From JAUIET01 sp964352475 (GTDB taxonomy: Bacteria; Pseudomonadota; Gammaproteobacteria; Pseudomonadales; JAUIET01), in assembly GCA_964352475.1 (NCBI GenBank), contig CAYGSL010000044.1, forward strand, positions 1-40,339: a stretch of DNA of 40,339 bases. Direction: 5' to 3'. How positions within the stretch are numbered: position 1 is the first letter of the stretch; each line of letters starts with the position of its first letter. A program made the translations under genes and the position numbers. The notes under the pieces were generated by a model that worked only from the letters and a program-made list of their open reading frames with translations, was not told the origin of the DNA and searched no databases. Below are positions 25,490 to 33,293 of the stretch, piece after piece.

Positions 25490-26860
25490 ATGTCTACACC
25501 CTCACAGACCGGACAACTGAGCTTCAAAGAAAAACTTGGCTATGGTCTGGGTGATTCTGCATCCAACTTTTTCTTTCAGGTTTTCAATATTTTTCTGCTG
25601 TATTACTACACCGATGTGTTTGGCCTGAATCCCGCGGCCGTCGGCACCATGTTTTTGGTCACCAAGTTAGTTGATGCATTTACCGACCCTGTGATGGGAA
25701 TCATGGCGGACCGTACTAGTACTCGGTGGGGAAAATTCAGACCGTACATACTTTGGGGTGCCATACCTTACGGGCTGCTAGGCTACGCCATGTTTGCCGG
25801 CCCGGACTTTTCTGATACAGGCAAACTCATTTACGCCTACGCCACTTACACGTTGATGATGTTGGCTTACACCGTGATTAACGTACCTTACGGCGCCTTG
25901 ATGGGTGTGATATCTCCGTCATCCAAGGAACGTTTAAAAGTATCCAGCTATCGTTTTGTCTGCGCGTTTAGTGCGGCATGGCTAATTGGAACCTTTGTTA
26001 CGCCACTCAAAGCCATTCTGGGCGGAGGCGACGAAGCGGAAGGCTTTAGAATCACCATGATGATCTTTTCGGTCATCTCAATAGCGTTGTTCTGGGTGAC
26101 GTTCGCCACTACAAAAGAGCGTGTGGTACCGCCGCCTGTTCAGGCCAGTATTAAGGATGATCTGCGCGCTGCCGCCAGAAACCTCCCCTGGATCGCCATG
26201 CTGGTATCGGGTGTGTTTACTCTTGCTCAAATTGCCGTAAAAGCGGGTGCACAGATCTATTTTCTAAAGTACTTCGTTGGCGATGACGGCACACCTATTT
26301 TTTGGATCTTTGATAAAACAGCTGTGTTTCTGTCGCTGGGAATGTTCGCCTTCATCGCTGGTGTTAGCACCACACAATACTTGAACCGGTACATAGATAA
26401 GCGGAATTTGCTGGTGTTAGTCAATGTTCTCGGTATCGTCCTGGCTGTACCACTGTTCTTCATTGGCGCGGATCAATATTGGTTATTGGTAGCACTCAAC
26501 TGTCTGATGCAATTTGTTGCCGGCCCGGGTCCTGCACTGGTATTCGCCATGTATGCCGATTGCGCTGACTATGGTGAGTACAAGAGCGGGCGACGCACCA
26601 CTGGTCTGATCTATTCAGCCGGTGGATTCGCCGCCAAATTCGGCCTGGCGATTGGTGCTGGTCTGTCTGGCTTCATACTCGCCGGCTTCGGTTTCGTTGC
26701 CAACGTCGAACAAACCGAAGCCTCAATGTTTGGCATCAGGCTAATGTACATAGTCTATCCGGCCATACTATTAATACTCGGCACCGCCGCTCTCTATTTT
26801 TATCGACTTACCGATAAACAAATGGTAGACATAGAAGCCGAGCTCGCCAGCCGTCGCTGA
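25490..26860 (+). CDS. GPH-family (MelB-like) sugar:cation symporter
   Basis: This 456-residue inner-membrane transporter of the glycoside-pentoside-hexuronide:cation symporter family has about 12 hydrophobic segments. The loop DAFTDPVMGIMADRTSTRWG, continued by KFRPYI, is the family signature, with the Asp residues likely involved in cation and sugar binding. The start ATG is preceded by AAGGAT. It lies 107 bases after halogenase copy 2 on the same strand. In context it would carry oligosaccharides delivered by the TonB receptor into the cytoplasm, where the two signal-less GH3 enzymes could degrade them. Substrate is inferred from neighbours only. Confidence 0.92.
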   Translation: MSTPSQTGQLSFKEKLGYGLGDSASNFFFQVFNIFLLYYYTDVFGLNPAAVGTMFLVTKLVDAFTDPVMGIMADRTSTRWGKFRPYILWGAIPYGLLGYAMFAGPDFSDTGKLIYAYATYTLMMLAYTVINVPYGALMGVISPSSKERLKVSSYRFVCAFSAAWLIGTFVTPLKAILGGGDEAEGFRITMMIFSVISIALFWVTFATTKERVVPPPVQASIKDDLRAAARNLPWIAMLVSGVFTLAQIAVKAGAQIYFLKYFVGDDGTPIFWIFDKTAVFLSLGMFAFIAGVSTTQYLNRYIDKRNLLVLVNVLGIVLAVPLFFIGADQYWLLVALNCLMQFVAGPGPALVFAMYADCADYGEYKSGRRTTGLIYSAGGFAAKFGLAIGAGLSGFILAGFGFVANVEQTEASMFGIRLMYIVYPAILLILGTAALYFYRLTDKQMVDIEAELASRR

Positions 26861-26881
26861 GGCATTTCAAGGATTTCTGCT

Positions 26882-26917
26882 GATCGAACCAGCCTTTGGT
26901 GGTAGGCTAGTTCGATC
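26882..26917. other. Hairpin after the symporter gene, no T-run
   Basis: GATCGAAC (26882-26889) pairs with GTTCGATC (26910-26917), and AGCCT (26891-26895) with AGGCT (26904-26908), with one C-A mismatch between and an 8-base loop. No T-run follows on either strand. It may be a weak terminator, an RNA-stabilising 3' end, or a regulator site before the VOC gene. Confidence 0.5.
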
Positions 26918-26938
26918 GAAGTTCGACATGTAACCGCC

Positions 26939-27313
26939 ATGACTCAAACAGTTCAACTCCACCACTACAGCCTCGCAGCCCCAGCCGAAGTCATTGACGA
27001 AATAGTCGATTTCTACGACAAAGCCCTGGGCCTAAAACCCGGCTTTCGCCCGGACTTTGGCATCAACGGCGCCTGGCTATACTCCGGTGACCACCCATTA
27101 CTCCACCTAATCGAAGACCCAGGCCGCCCCGCCGAAAAGTCAGGCTACTTCGACCACATAGCCCTGCGCTGTGAAGACCTTGAAGGCACCATCGCCGCAC
27201 TTGAAGAAAATAATATTGAATTCGGCCGGTTAGATATGGAAACCATGGGTCAGATTCAGTTGTTCTTAACTGATCCTGCGGGAACGACCGTAGAGCTAAA
27301 CTTCCTTACTTAG
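26939..27313 (+). CDS. VOC-family (glyoxalase/bleomycin-resistance/dioxygenase fold) protein
   Basis: This 124-residue protein has the two-module VOC fold: an early HHYSLAAP strand, YDKALGLKPGFRP, and LLHLIED in the first half, then FDHIALRCEDLEG and TTVELNFLT in the second. The His and Glu residues at these places are the usual metal ligands. The family includes glyoxalase I, dioxygenases and epimerases, and the sequence does not show which. It is 78 bases after the symporter, separated by a hairpin, and converges on the acyl-CoA dehydrogenase gene. Confidence 0.82.
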   Translation: MTQTVQLHHYSLAAPAEVIDEIVDFYDKALGLKPGFRPDFGINGAWLYSGDHPLLHLIEDPGRPAEKSGYFDHIALRCEDLEGTIAALEENNIEFGRLDMETMGQIQLFLTDPAGTTVELNFLT

Positions 27314-27331
27314 ATTAAGCACCAGAAGGTA

Positions 27332-27445
27332 GCTTAGTGAGATGGGTATATGTGTTTTGGAGCGAATAGCGCCAGGGATGGACGCGGGACCGGGCCAGGG
27401 ATGGCCCAATTGAGCGGAAAAACACATATACCCAGCTCGCTGAGC
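27332..27445. repeat. 114-base imperfect palindrome between convergent genes
   Basis: The 27-base arms 27332-27358 and 27419-27445 pair at 26 of 27 positions on the plus-strand RNA, including two G-U wobbles. The inner 16 bases (27343-27358 with 27419-27434) are perfect. The 60-base loop has two copies of GCCAGGGATGG (27371 and 27394), and the second lies in a nested 6-base-pair hairpin (27392-27397 with 27402-27407, loop GGGA). It occupies almost all the space between the convergent VOC and dehydrogenase genes. It resembles a REPIN- or MITE-like intergenic element and could also terminate both transcripts. Confidence 0.8.
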
Positions 27446-27461
27446 GGGGCCTCCCAACTAA

Positions 27462-28331
27462 CTAACTCATCCGCTTAATCAACTGCTTACCCAACGCCAT
27501 CTGATGCACCTGATCCGGTCCATCCGCCTGCCGACACCACCGCGCATAATTAAACGCCTCAGCCATACAATAATCTTCAGTAAGCCCGCCGGCACCATGC
27601 AACTGCATACATCGATCAATCACATTCTGCGCCATTAAAGGTACTTTAATTTTCGCCGCCGCAATCATATCGCGCGCCTCAGCGGCACCCACCTGATCCA
27701 TCTTGTGGCANNNNNNNNNNNNNNNNNNNNNNNNNNNNNNNNNNNNNNNNNNNNNNNNNNNNNNNNNNNNNNNNNNNNNNNNNNNNNNNNNNNNNNNNNN
27801 NNNNNNNNNNCTGGTGATAAACCACTTGCGACCGTTCAACACATACTCATCACCGTCGCGTTCAATTCGCAGCTCAACATTTGTTGCGTCACTGCTTGCC
27901 ACCTGAGGCTCTGTCATTGCGTATGAGCTGGCAACCACACCTTCCAGCATCGGCGTCAACCATTCTGCCTGTTGCTCAGGTGTGGCGTACTTCATGAATA
28001 CTTCCATGTTGCCTGTGTTTGGCGCGTTGCAGTTAAAGACTTCTGGCGACCACAGCACACGACCCATTAGCTCGGCAAGCGGTGCGTAGTCGTAGTTACT
28101 GTAGCCATCATGGTCGGCAAATTCAGCATGCGCGGGCTGAATAAACAAATTCCATAAGCCCTGCTGTTTCGCCTTGGCTCTTAGTTCTTCCATAATAGGC
28201 ACTAAGGCGAAGCGATCATCGGCGTTTTCAATTTGTTCCGCGTAGGTTTCTTCGTTCGGATAGATGTGTTCGTCAAAAAAGGCGTTTAGCAATGACAAAG
28301 TGTCTTCAGATTGCTGGCTGAATGAATGCAT
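27462..28331 (-). CDS. ACAD11-like acyl-CoA dehydrogenase (interrupted by an assembly gap)
   Basis: This is a flavin-dependent acyl-CoA dehydrogenase of the branch that includes the dehydrogenase part of ACAD10/ACAD11. The N-terminal domain has MEELRAKAKQQGLWNLF and SPEVFNCNAPNTGNMEVF. The flavin-binding strand reads SYAMTEPQVASSDATN, followed by NGRKWFIT. After the 100 N, the last helices contain KVPLMAQNVIDRCMQLHGAGGL and MALGKQLIKRM. By comparison with remembered family members about 150 residues are missing at the gap, giving a protein of roughly 400 residues. The APH-type kinase gene about 2.2 kb away may be its partner, since the two domains are fused in ACAD10/11. That link is inference. 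Confidence 0.9.
   Translation of the reverse strand: MHSFSQQSEDTLSLLNAFFDEHIYPNEETYAEQIENADDRFALVPIMEELRAKAKQQGLWNLFIQPAHAEFADHDGYSNYDYAPLAELMGRVLWSPEVFNCNAPNTGNMEVFMKYATPEQQAEWLTPMLEGVVASSYAMTEPQVASSDATNVELRIERDGDEYVLNGRKWFITXXXXXXXXXXXXXXXXXXXXXXXXXXXXXXXXXXCHKMDQVGAAEARDMIAAAKIKVPLMAQNVIDRCMQLHGAGGLTEDYCMAEAFNYARWCRQADGPDQVHQMALGKQLIKRMS
27711..27810. other. Assembly gap of 100 N inside the acyl-CoA dehydrogenase gene
   Basis: This is a placeholder of 100 N with no shared flanking sequence. The expected dehydrogenase middle domain suggests about 450 bases are missing rather than 100. Confidence 0.9.
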
Positions 28332-28432
28332 AGAGAAAAATCCGTCTTGGGCGAGAAGCGTCAGTTTACCAGCATTCGCGGCAATTCGTCGTTTGAAGTC
28401 AGGACATAAAGAATATGCGCTGCAGAATCAAG

Positions 28433-29677
28433 TTAGCCGCCACGCAGCCAGCTCGCAGGAATATTGCTCTCAACCAATTCGAGAATGCTGATATTGATGA
28501 TGTCGTGTTGCTCACCCAGCTCATTGGCAAAGCGCGACCTGTTATTGTTTCTGGCAATGATGGTTGATAGCGGGTATTTTCGTCGTAGCCACAATGCCGT
28601 GCGTAAATTCTCTTCTTCCCGACCGGTGCCAAGCACGAACAAGGCATTGTCGCCTTCCAGGTTGATCGAATCTGATGCTTGTCGCCACACATCCGGATGC
28701 GAAATATCGCCTTGTAATACCTCGCGCCGATAACTGCCTTGCAATCTATCCTGTTCTTCGGCAACCAGTATCCGTCGATCAGCATCAACATCAATCACCA
28801 CCACTGTGTCTAGCTCTGAGGTTGCTGTTGCTTTCAATTCTTCCAGCACCGACTGCCCAAAACGACCAAAACCTGCCAGTACAACCACATCTTTGCTTTT
28901 GGTTTCCTTGAAGTGTTGCAATATTCTATTGCGCACCAGACCTTTGGCTGCAAGATGGTAGGCATTAAATGTGAAACACTGCTGTGCTACTTTGGTGTTT
29001 TCCATGGAGCGCATGAAGCGCAGACGCGAGCAATGGATAACAATTCGTTCTCCTATACCAGGCTGCATCGACAGCAAGGCAGCCGCTGTTTCATAACTGG
29101 CGAGACTGCTGTCTTCAAACAGAAACACTCTTGCAGCGTATTCTATTCTTAAACGTTTGAAGCAGTGAGCTTGTGCGATATCACCCGCTACCACTATTGC
29201 GCCAAATGCTTCTCTGTAGTGATCAGCTAGCAAGCTGTCAGGATTGGAGGAAACCACCATTACCTTGGTTTTGTTATTGATCCTTAGTGCGCGCAGGTAG
29301 CTTGACGTTAGTGGGCCATCGCCAACTATCACAATGTGATTGCGAAGTCGTCGTACCGACCAGCTGCCTGGCGCCAGGGCCATAAGCAGAGCGCTCATAA
29401 CCGTAGATGCGGTAAATGCGGGGGCAGCAAAGTACGCAAACCAGACCAGTGCGCGCGCAAAACTGGAGCCGCCCACTGGTGTGCCCAGGTCTACTCCGCC
29501 TACTACAAACAAACTGAGGCTGTAATAGGCCTTAACCAGCAGATCACTTTCCGCGATGTTGTCGCGCTCTGTGGTATTTACGCCGAGCTGAAAGCCAATA
29601 ACTGCGCAAGCGAAGATACCCAGAGGAATTAAAATACGCCATTGGATCCGCTGTAGATCCACATCAATTGAATTCAC
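28433..29677 (-). CDS. Two-helix RCK/TrkA-N protein resembling a potassium channel
   Basis: This 414-residue protein has two hydrophobic helices (about residues 12-32 and 72-95) around a pore-like segment, then two Rossmann RCK units. The first begins with NHIVIVGDGPLTS and has a loose nucleotide motif. The second begins near residue 264 with VVLAGFGRFGQSV, a good GxGxxG site. The layout is that of MthK/Kch-type channels. However, the place of the selectivity filter reads FVVGGVDLGTP rather than TVGYGD, so potassium selectivity is doubtful. The start is GTG. It lies upstream of the acyl-CoA dehydrogenase on the same strand and just after the GST gene. Confidence 0.8.
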   Translation of the reverse strand: MNSIDVDLQRIQWRILIPLGIFACAVIGFQLGVNTTERDNIAESDLLVKAYYSLSLFVVGGVDLGTPVGGSSFARALVWFAYFAAPAFTASTVMSALLMALAPGSWSVRRLRNHIVIVGDGPLTSSYLRALRINNKTKVMVVSSNPDSLLADHYREAFGAIVVAGDIAQAHCFKRLRIEYAARVFLFEDSSLASYETAAALLSMQPGIGERIVIHCSRLRFMRSMENTKVAQQCFTFNAYHLAAKGLVRNRILQHFKETKSKDVVVLAGFGRFGQSVLEELKATATSELDTVVVIDVDADRRILVAEEQDRLQGSYRREVLQGDISHPDVWRQASDSINLEGDNALFVLGTGREEENLRTALWLRRKYPLSTIIARNNNRSRFANELGEQHDIINISILELVESNIPASWLRGG

Positions 29678-29693
29678 CGCAGTTGACTACCGT

Positions 29694-30335
29694 TTAGCCG
29701 CCAGTCATTGCTTTCATTGCGGCCGCCTGTGAAGCAGCAATTTTCGTGGTGCTGTCTTTTGACGCGACTCGCTCATACCATTCTGTCAGACCGTCAACAG
29801 ATGCCACAATATCGGTGTTGTGCATAGTCTGCATAATTTGCCGTGCCAGAAACAGTGTCCAGAATGCGTAGATGTCGACCACGCTGTAGTTTTCACCCAG
29901 CATGTAGGGTGAGAGTTGTGCACGCCGTGCGAGAGCGGCCATGCCTTTGGCAACCGCACCGGGTACTTCCTGATGAGCGCGCTCGTCACGTTCGCCATTG
30001 AATACGGCTTCAGCCAGTTGCCGGCGCGCCTGCGACTCAATGTACAGGTCACAAATGCTCATTAATTCATCGGCACGCGCCCTATCCCATGGTGAGGATG
30101 GAAACAGCGGTGAATTGCCCAAAGTCTCGCGCATAAACGTCAAAATCGCACGGGTCTCGGCCAGTGGGCCAAACTCGGTTACAGCCGCCGGGATTTTCCC
30201 CATTGGGCTGATAGGCAAAAACTCTTCCTTGGTGTTTGGCGTTGTATGCACAGGTTCAAACGCAAAATCGGTTTCCAGAGCGACCTGTTTAACAATGTTG
30301 TAGTAGTTGCTGATATCGAACCCATGCACTTTCAT
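29694..30335 (-). CDS. Glutathione S-transferase family protein
   Basis: This 213-residue cytoplasmic protein has a thioredoxin-like N-terminal domain with the SPMGKIPAAV segment (cis-Pro loop) near residue 41 and an ETRAI segment for glutathione binding. An all-helical C-terminal domain contains YSVVDIYAFW. I chose the ATG at 30335 because AGGAG lies about 7 bases upstream and the domain starts there; the longer upstream frame adds 57 residues with no family match. It is transcribed divergently from the APH-type kinase gene across 169 bases. Substrate is unknown. Confidence 0.88.
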   Translation of the reverse strand: MKVHGFDISNYYNIVKQVALETDFAFEPVHTTPNTKEEFLPISPMGKIPAAVTEFGPLAETRAILTFMRETLGNSPLFPSSPWDRARADELMSICDLYIESQARRQLAEAVFNGERDERAHQEVPGAVAKGMAALARRAQLSPYMLGENYSVVDIYAFWTLFLARQIMQTMHNTDIVASVDGLTEWYERVASKDSTTKIAASQAAAMKAMTGG

Positions 30336-30504
30336 GATTTTCTCCTGGCAGATAGTGGTGAATTGCTTGCAGTCGCCAATGCTAGCAGGAATTGCGGGCG
30401 TTTGTATCTTTGGTAATCGATTCAGAAGCGGTTTTTGCGGTAGGCTCTCACGCACAATGCAGCTGCAGAGTTGCAGTTTCGCGGATAACGATAAGGAACA
30501 AACC

Positions 30505-31596
30505 ATGAGCTCAGCATTTGATCTGGATACTCGGCAAAAGAACCTTGAACAATGGCTGCAAGGTCAATTGAGCGATGCCAGCGATATTGCTGTTAGCGAT
30601 TTGGTTCGTCCTGAGGGCTCAGGGTACTCAAACGACACATTTCTCGCCACCATGCGCTATACCCAGGCGAACGCCGCGCAAGAAGAGCGAATAGTAGTGC
30701 GTGTAAGCCCTACTGGTTTTCCGGTGTTTCCGTTTTATGACATACCGCAACAGTTTGACGTGATGCGCGCCCTTGCAGTTAACAGCGACATACCAGTGCC
30801 TGACTGCCTGTGGAAAGAGTACGACAAATCAATTCTGGGAGAGCAGTTCTATGTGATGCGGTATCTGGACGGCAAAGTGCCATCCGACAATCCGCCTTAC
30901 CATCGCGGCGGGTTCGTGATGGATGCTACACCTGAACAGCGCGGGCAGATGTGGAGCAACGGTATTCGGCAGATGGCCGCCCTGCATTCCCTTACTCCGG
31001 AGCAGGCCGGTCTTGGTTTTCTTGCCTGGCCTGATCGAAACCAAAGCGATATAGCTCAGCATTTGGACTATTACGAGAAATATCTGGTCTGGGCCGCACG
31101 GGGCAGACCGCAGCCGGTGGCAGATTATGCTTTACAGTGGTTGAAAGACAATATGCCGCAGAACGAACCGCACGGTATCGTCTGGGGTGACGCACGTTTC
31201 GGCAATATGATGTTCTCCGGTACTGAAGTCTGCGCCGTATTGGACTGGGAAATGATTGCGTTAGGTAACCCCGAAGCGGATCTGGCCTGGTGGATGTTTG
31301 TAGACGAGTGCCTGGTTCGCGGCAATGGCAACCCTGAGTTTGTTGGCCCAAGACCCGAAGGCATCCCAGACAACGATTCTACGGTTGCCTTATACGAAGA
31401 ATGCATGGGCCGAAAAGTGGAGCACTTAAAGTACTATCAGGTGTTTGCCGGGTTGCGCTTTGCCTGTGTAATGATTCGGATAATGCAACAACAAGCAGCC
31501 GCTGGTACGATACCAGTTGAATTCACTGATGTGCTTGAAAGTGATAACACCGTTACCCAAATTACCGCAGAGATTCTGGATATCCCGCCGCGCTGA
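30505..31596 (+). CDS. APH-type phosphotransferase (ACAD10/11-associated type)
   Basis: This 363-residue protein has the aminoglycoside-phosphotransferase/choline-kinase fold. GSGYSNDTFL near residue 36 is the nucleotide loop. The catalytic segment is GIVWGDARFGNMMF, corresponding to the Brenner motif, and VLDWEMIALGNPEADLAWW carries the metal-binding Asp. This subgroup is fused to acyl-CoA dehydrogenases in ACAD10 and ACAD11, where it phosphorylates hydroxyacyl-CoA intermediates. A matching dehydrogenase gene lies nearby. The ATG at 30505 follows AAGGA; the longer upstream frame overlaps the GST start and is rejected. Confidence 0.87.
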   Translation: MSSAFDLDTRQKNLEQWLQGQLSDASDIAVSDLVRPEGSGYSNDTFLATMRYTQANAAQEERIVVRVSPTGFPVFPFYDIPQQFDVMRALAVNSDIPVPDCLWKEYDKSILGEQFYVMRYLDGKVPSDNPPYHRGGFVMDATPEQRGQMWSNGIRQMAALHSLTPEQAGLGFLAWPDRNQSDIAQHLDYYEKYLVWAARGRPQPVADYALQWLKDNMPQNEPHGIVWGDARFGNMMFSGTEVCAVLDWEMIALGNPEADLAWWMFVDECLVRGNGNPEFVGPRPEGIPDNDSTVALYEECMGRKVEHLKYYQVFAGLRFACVMIRIMQQQAAAGTIPVEFTDVLESDNTVTQITAEILDIPPR

Positions 31597-31608
31597 CACA
31601 GAGCGCCC

Positions 31609-33279
31609 ATGGAACTGACAAGCATCGCCCGCATTCAGGGCGAGGGTTATTACTCTCCCTTTGCTGAGCAGGCCGTTCTGACTCATGGCGTGGTCATTGC
31701 GCACAGTCGACGTGGGTTCTTCATTCAAGATCCAGAAGGTAAGCCAAATGCGCTCACATCCTGTGGTCTGTTTGTGCTCACCAGAAAACACCGGCCGCCT
31801 ATAGGTAGCTACTGCGAGGTAGGCGGCAAAGTGTTGGACTACTTAGCCACGGAATTCGATCGCCCTGTTACTGAGATAAAAGCCGTAAGAGTGGATGTTA
31901 TCGACGCGCACGGCGCGCCGATCGAACCAGTAAATATTGGTGCAGAGCTGCTTGAGGAAAGCCCGGAAATTCTGGCGCAGTTTCTGAATTCGCACGAGGG
32001 AATGCTGGCCAGCATTTCAGCCGGCGCCCGTTTTGTCGCAGCCAGTAACCCTTTTGCCGATTACGTGCTTGCTCCTGTTGGGCTTTCAGAACGTTTTGTA
32101 CGGTCAGAACACGGCGGGGTATTAATTGACAGGGACGTACCGGATCAGTGGTTACCCAGTTTTCGAGTTGTGGATTATGACCAGGCTTCAACAGTTGATG
32201 TTGGTGCGACTCTAGGTGCCGATATTTGCGGAGCGCTTAACTATCGCTCGCAATCCTGGCAAATCGCTTGTAATCACGCAGCGTCGATTGAAACCGGCCC
32301 GCAAATTACCGAAACCGTCACCTCACTGCACAGCGATGACAACAGCCTGACAGTGATGACCCTGAATACTTTAAACCTTGACGTAAAAATTGAATCCAAA
32401 GACAAAGTGCTGGACCCGCGTCGCGACATTGACGATGACGTAGGGGAGGGTCGCTTTCTGCGCCTGGCAAGAGCCATTGTGCGCCAGGCTTGCTCACCAG
32501 ATGTGGTAGCGCTGCAGGAGATTCAGGACAACGACGGCGCGGAAATCAGCGAAGTGGTGGATGCCAGTGAGACCTATAAACTGCTGATCAAGGAAGTGCT
32601 TAAGCTGGGTGGGCCGCGTTACGCCTGGCTGGATATTCCACCGCAGGTGGGAGCCGATGGCGGTCAGCCGGGCGGCAATATACGCAATGCTTATTTGTAC
32701 AACCCGGAGCGCGTCAATGTTGTTGCTGGCAGCTTGCAGCGCCTGGCCAGTCAACAGGAAGCGTTTGAGTCATCACGTAAGCCACTAACGGCAACGTTCA
32801 GTTTGAAGAGCAATGCGGCTGCGCAATTAACCGTGATCAATGTTCACCTGGCGTCCAAACGCCATCAGCGAGGCATGTTTGCGCCTGAACTACCCGGTCA
32901 CGATCCTAAACTGGACACGCGCATTGAGCAGGCGCGTATTATCAGAGCCGTACTGGATCGGCTGGACGAATTAGGCCGAGACTACTTCGTAACCGGCGAT
33001 TTCAATGACAATGAATTCAGTGCGCCCATAAAAGCCTTGCTGGGCAACAGCAGCGTCAATATGGTTGATCATTTGCCGCCGTCGGAACGTTACGACTATA
33101 ACCACCGCGGCAAGTTACAAGTGTTGATGCATGGCATAGTGTCTCAGCGACAGAAAACTGAAGGCAGAGTGCAATACGAAATTCTGCACGGCAACGAATT
33201 ATTGGGCGTTACCCCTGGTGACGCCGGCGGCAAAGCCAGTGATCATGCCTATACCATGGCGCGATTGAGCTATACCTGA
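31609..33279 (+). CDS. Endonuclease/exonuclease/phosphatase-family protein with N-terminal OB-like domain
   Basis: This 556-residue protein has about 200 residues resembling the OB-like domain of extracellular nucleases, then an EEP domain. EEP motifs are visible in order: VMTLNTLNLDV, DVVALQEIQDNDG (metal Glu), NVHLASKRHQRG, FVTGDFNDNE (catalytic Asp/Asn) and the final KASDHAYTM (Asp-His). The domain order resembles YhcR- and ExeM-like nucleases, but no signal peptide is visible at this start. It lies 12 bases after the kinase gene and 14 before the amidase gene. Nuclease activity is likely; a phosphodiesterase on another substrate is possible. Confidence 0.85.
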   Translation: MELTSIARIQGEGYYSPFAEQAVLTHGVVIAHSRRGFFIQDPEGKPNALTSCGLFVLTRKHRPPIGSYCEVGGKVLDYLATEFDRPVTEIKAVRVDVIDAHGAPIEPVNIGAELLEESPEILAQFLNSHEGMLASISAGARFVAASNPFADYVLAPVGLSERFVRSEHGGVLIDRDVPDQWLPSFRVVDYDQASTVDVGATLGADICGALNYRSQSWQIACNHAASIETGPQITETVTSLHSDDNSLTVMTLNTLNLDVKIESKDKVLDPRRDIDDDVGEGRFLRLARAIVRQACSPDVVALQEIQDNDGAEISEVVDASETYKLLIKEVLKLGGPRYAWLDIPPQVGADGGQPGGNIRNAYLYNPERVNVVAGSLQRLASQQEAFESSRKPLTATFSLKSNAAAQLTVINVHLASKRHQRGMFAPELPGHDPKLDTRIEQARIIRAVLDRLDELGRDYFVTGDFNDNEFSAPIKALLGNSSVNMVDHLPPSERYDYNHRGKLQVLMHGIVSQRQKTEGRVQYEILHGNELLGVTPGDAGGKASDHAYTMARLSYT

Positions 33280-33293
33280 TAAGGCAAAAAACT

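Noticed and set aside
30307..30504. Upstream extension of the APH-type kinase
   Set aside because: It crosses the GST start and promoter region and has no family similarity. AAGGA precedes the ATG at 30505.
30336..30506. Upstream extension of the minus-strand GST
   Set aside because: The extra 57 residues do not match the GST fold, and AGGAG lies just before the ATG at 30335.
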